Shown here: in pieces, positions 7,553-9,251 of the stretch | Layout: every line of letters starts with the position of its first letter | Position numbering within the stretch: the stretch's first letter is position 1 | Origin: Novosphingobium sp. | GTDB taxonomy: Bacteria > Pseudomonadota > Alphaproteobacteria > Sphingomonadales > Sphingomonadaceae | Direction: 5' to 3' | DNA length: 9,251 nucleotides | Assembly: GCA_020853995.1 (NCBI GenBank) | Contig: JADYXV010000247.1 | Span: forward strand, 1 to 9,251 | Notes under the pieces: model-generated | What the model saw: only the letters and a program-made list of their open reading frames with translations | Told to the model about the DNA's origin: nothing | Databases searched by the model: none | Program-made: the position numbers and the translations under genes

Positions 7553-8446
7553 TTACTTCAAGAGCGAAAGAACGTTCTGCTGTGCCTGGTTGGCCTGAGC
7601 GATCATTGCAGTCGATGCCTGCGACAGGATCTGCGCCTTGGCCATCGCGGTCGTTTCGGCCGAATAATCGGTATCGACGATGCGTGAGCGGGCATCAGAC
7701 AAGTTGGTGACGTTGTCGTTGAGGTTGTTGACCACTGATTCCAGACGGTTCTGTCCGGCACCCAAACCGGCGCGTGTGGCGCTGACGGAAGTGAGTGCTG
7801 CGTCAACATTGTTGATGGTTGTACCGGCATTTGCGGCACCACTACCGTCGCCTGCGACCGTATCGTTCACCTTCAGCGACTGCGGTCCGCCTGCGGTGTA
7901 CTGAAGCGCACCAGCACCGAACAACACATCGCCATCAAAAGTGACGCTGCGGAGCGTAACGCTGTCCGTTGTTTCAGCACCTGTCTGGATGACAAAAGTG
8001 CGATCGGTTGCAGGCGTTGGCGTTGTTGCGATCGAAAACAGCGGAATGCCGTTAAATTCAGTCTTGGTCAGCACTTCACTGATCTGGCTGGTCAGGTTTT
8101 CGACTTCGGATTGCATCGCATTCCGGTCCGATTCCTGGTAGGTGCCGGATGCAGCCTGAACCGCAAGTTCGCGGATGCGCTGCAGCATCGCGGTAACTTC
8201 GTTCAGCGCACCATCTGCGGTTTGTGCAAGGCTGATGCCGTCGTTGGCGTTGCGGACGCCCTGGTTCATGCCGCGGATCTGCGAGGTCATGGTGGTGGTA
8301 ATGGCGAGGCCTGCTGCATCGTCCTTGGCGCCGTTGATGCGCTTGCCGGTCGAGAGGCGTTCCATTGCCACGCCAAGCATCTTGGCTGCGGAATTCGAAG
8401 CATTAGTAGCGCGGATGGCGCTGATATTCGTATTGATTACTGCCAT
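7553..8446 (-). CDS. Flagellin
   Basis: 297 residues, the structural subunit of the flagellar filament, secreted by the flagellar type III apparatus without a cleaved signal. The N-terminal D0/D1 region (about 1-140) has I-N-T-N (4-7), E-R-L-S-T-G-K-R-I-N-G-A-K-D-D-A-A-G at 29-46, N-A-N-D-G-I-S-L-A-Q-T at 67-77 and L-Q-R-I-R-E-L-A-V-Q at 88-97. The variable part (about 140-210) is short and Thr/Gly/Ala-rich. The C-terminal D1/D0 region (about 212-297) has R-I-V-D-T-D-Y-S-A-E-T (255-265) and ends A-Q-Q-N-V-L-S-L-L-K. There is no cysteine. The start has GGAG 8 bases upstream. It appears monocistronic: it has its own terminator and a divergent helicase gene upstream. No flaF, flbT, cap or hook gene lies nearby, so whether it is the major or a minor flagellin cannot be told. 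Family identity is certain; symbol left empty. Confidence 0.96.
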   Translation of the reverse strand: MAVINTNISAIRATNASNSAAKMLGVAMERLSTGKRINGAKDDAAGLAITTTMTSQIRGMNQGVRNANDGISLAQTADGALNEVTAMLQRIRELAVQAASGTYQESDRNAMQSEVENLTSQISEVLTKTEFNGIPLFSIATTPTPATDRTFVIQTGAETTDSVTLRSVTFDGDVLFGAGALQYTAGGPQSLKVNDTVAGDGSGAANAGTTINNVDAALTSVSATRAGLGAGQNRLESVVNNLNDNVTNLSDARSRIVDTDYSAETTAMAKAQILSQASTAMIAQANQAQQNVLSLLK

Positions 8447-8506
8447 GTCCCATTCTCCACTATGGGGCGAAGCCGGGTTGCGCTCCGCGATTGGTCCCGG
8501 GTTGAA
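8447..8506 (-). promoter_or_regulatory. Flagellin mRNA leader with hairpin-presented Shine-Dalgarno and direct repeats
   Basis: In the - strand transcript CCCAU (8466-8462) can pair with AUGGG (8453-8449), leaving an 8-base loop AGUGGAGA that contains the Shine-Dalgarno GGAG, 8 bases from the ATG. Further upstream the octamer CAACCCGG occurs twice, at 8473-8480 and 8497-8504, exactly 24 bases apart. In alphaproteobacteria flagellin translation is often set by FlbT and FlaF acting on the leader; a similar role here is inference. Confidence 0.4.
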
Positions 8507-8512
8507 GGACGG

Positions 8513-8540
8513 TAAATGGCAGGTTGGATTAAGGGCTTTA
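8513..8540 (-). promoter_or_regulatory. Candidate sigma-28 (FliA) promoter of flagellin
   Basis: On the - strand TAAAG (from 8540) is followed by GCCATTTA (8520-8513). The sigma-28 consensus is TAAAGTTT-N11-GCCGATAA. The -35 core TAAAG matches fully, the -10 matches at 5 of 8 positions, and TAAA and GCC are 16 bases apart instead of 15. It would start transcription near 8506 and give a leader of about 60 bases. Plausible but unproven. Confidence 0.35.
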
Positions 8541-8551
8541 GTGAATCATCC

Positions 8552-8577
8552 GGCAAGTATTTGCCAGAACCGGTTCT
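8552..8577. repeat. Two abutting palindromes between flagellin and helicase genes
   Basis: GGCAA-GTAT-TTGCC (8552-8565, perfect 5-base arms) is immediately followed by the perfect 12-base palindrome AGAACCGGTTCT (8566-8577). They lie 12-47 bases upstream of the candidate flagellin promoter and 21 bases before the helicase ATG, so they could be an operator for either gene. Confidence 0.45.
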
Positions 8578-8598
8578 TGCTTGCCCCTTGTTCCATTC

Positions 8599-9251
8599 AT
8601 GTTCTATCGCAGCACAGTGACAGACCGGCCCGCCCTTTCGCTACCGGCGATTCATGCAAGCCACGGCGGATGCTGGCTGCGCGATGGTTTTGCTACGCGT
8701 GGCGTGGGCAAAGGCGACGCCATTGTGGCTGCAGCCGATACGCCGCTGTTGATGCTGAATGCGCCTTTGGTGGCCAGCCGGTTGGGTTATCCCGACTTAT
8801 CAGGGCTTGATCTGCTTGAGCTTTACGCCTTCATCCATCCTGCCCGCTTTGTGGTGCCAACGCCAAAAGGCCTTGCCCACGCGCTAGACCTTGATGAACC
8901 GCGCGGCGATGACAGCGTACCGCTGTTGTTGCAACAAGCCGCCGAAGCATTGCTGGCCGTGTGCGAAAATGATGACTGGGCCGAACGCGAAGGCGCATGG
9001 ACCGGCTTGCAATCACTCATCCGGATGCGCTGGCCCTGGGCAAGCCTGCTGACTCAGCGGATCAGGAAGCCCGCAAAGGCGGAGCGCTGGCTGTTTGCGA
9101 AATTGCCGGAATGGGAGGAGGCTGCCGAACGGCCACAGCCCGCACAGGTGGTGTAGGGCGATGCGTCCATTGCAACGCGGCTGGCCGAACTGACGGGCCA
9201 AGGTGCGGAAACCCGCCCTGCCCAGCAGGATTACGCGCGTGAGGCAGCAAA
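8599..9251 (+). pseudogene. DinG-like ATP-dependent DNA helicase, N-terminal region, with in-frame TAG; continues past window
   Basis: The frame from the ATG at 8599 runs 185 codons to TAG (9154-9156) and then stays open, in the same frame, to the window end. The first part contains H-A-S-H-G-G-C-W, L-G-Y-P-D-L-S-G-L-D-L-L-E-L-Y-A-F-I-H-P-A-R-F, P-T-P-K-G-L-A and K-A-E-R-W-L-F-A-K-L-P-E-W-E-E, which I recall as the N-terminal region of the long DinG/XPD-like helicase of sphingomonads. After the stop, A-T-R-L-A-E-L-T-G, then R-P-A-Q-Q-D-Y-A-R-E-A-A, resembles the segment before Walker A in the same protein. The helicase core itself lies outside the window. No Shine-Dalgarno is clear at 8599; a GTG at 8617 is an alternative start. 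TAG could be a real nonsense mutation, a sequencing error (TTG to TAG fits) or a split gene; there is no in-frame ATG, GTG or TTG after it in the window. Confidence 0.7.

Noticed and set aside
8551..8565. Sigma-54-like sequence on the - strand (TGGCAAATACTTGC) upstream of flagellin
   Set aside because: The GG and GC elements are 9 bases apart instead of the strict 10, and the same bases form a palindrome that explains the similarity.
9161..9251. ATG at 9161 as a restart of the helicase after the TAG
   Set aside because: It is in a different frame from the helicase coding sequence, which continues in the original frame.

Overview
The window looks like a piece of an alphaproteobacterial chromosome, most likely from the order Sphingomonadales. 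This is inferred from the mix of genes: a class I (archaeal-type) lysyl-tRNA synthetase, an RcnB-type periplasmic protein with a long Arg/Asp/Asn-rich linker, a compact flagellin, and the N-terminal region of the DinG-like helicase that I associate with sphingomonads. Genes are tightly packed on both strands, moderately GC-rich, and no gap without a gene exceeds 300 bases. I see no rRNA, tRNA, CRISPR array, insertion sequence or integrase.

Layout. (1) 2-931 (+): the 3' part of ettA, an ABC-F translation factor cut by the window edge. (2) 953-2059 (-): a probable two-gene unit, a PNPOx-like FMN-binding flavoprotein followed by an exported DUF6265 protein. It converges on ettA, and one long hairpin (941-986) lies between them, reaching into the last codons of the DUF6265 gene. 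(3) 2195-3151 (+): an exported RcnB-family protein, ended by a strong GC hairpin (3183-3212). (4) 3260-5793 (+): a prolyl-4-hydroxylase-like 2OG-Fe(II) oxygenase overlapping an exported DUF885 zinc-peptidase-like protein by 10 nt. (5) 5809-7416 (-): class I lysine--tRNA ligase. (6) 7553-8446 (-): flagellin, with its own terminator (7500-7525) and a structured 5' leader. (7) 8599 to the window end (+): the N-terminal region of a DinG-like ATP-dependent helicase, interrupted by an in-frame TAG at 9154-9156 with homologous-looking coding sequence continuing after it in the same frame.

Taken together this is mostly a housekeeping and envelope neighbourhood, not an accessory island. Translation genes (ettA, lysK) alternate with exported proteins of poorly known role. 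The flagellin is separated from any other flagellar gene within the window. I found no convincing new multi-gene system. The points most worth a second look are the in-frame amber codon in the helicase, the flagellin leader and nearby palindromes, the flagellin's retained TLR5-contact residues, and the hairpin that doubles as coding sequence.
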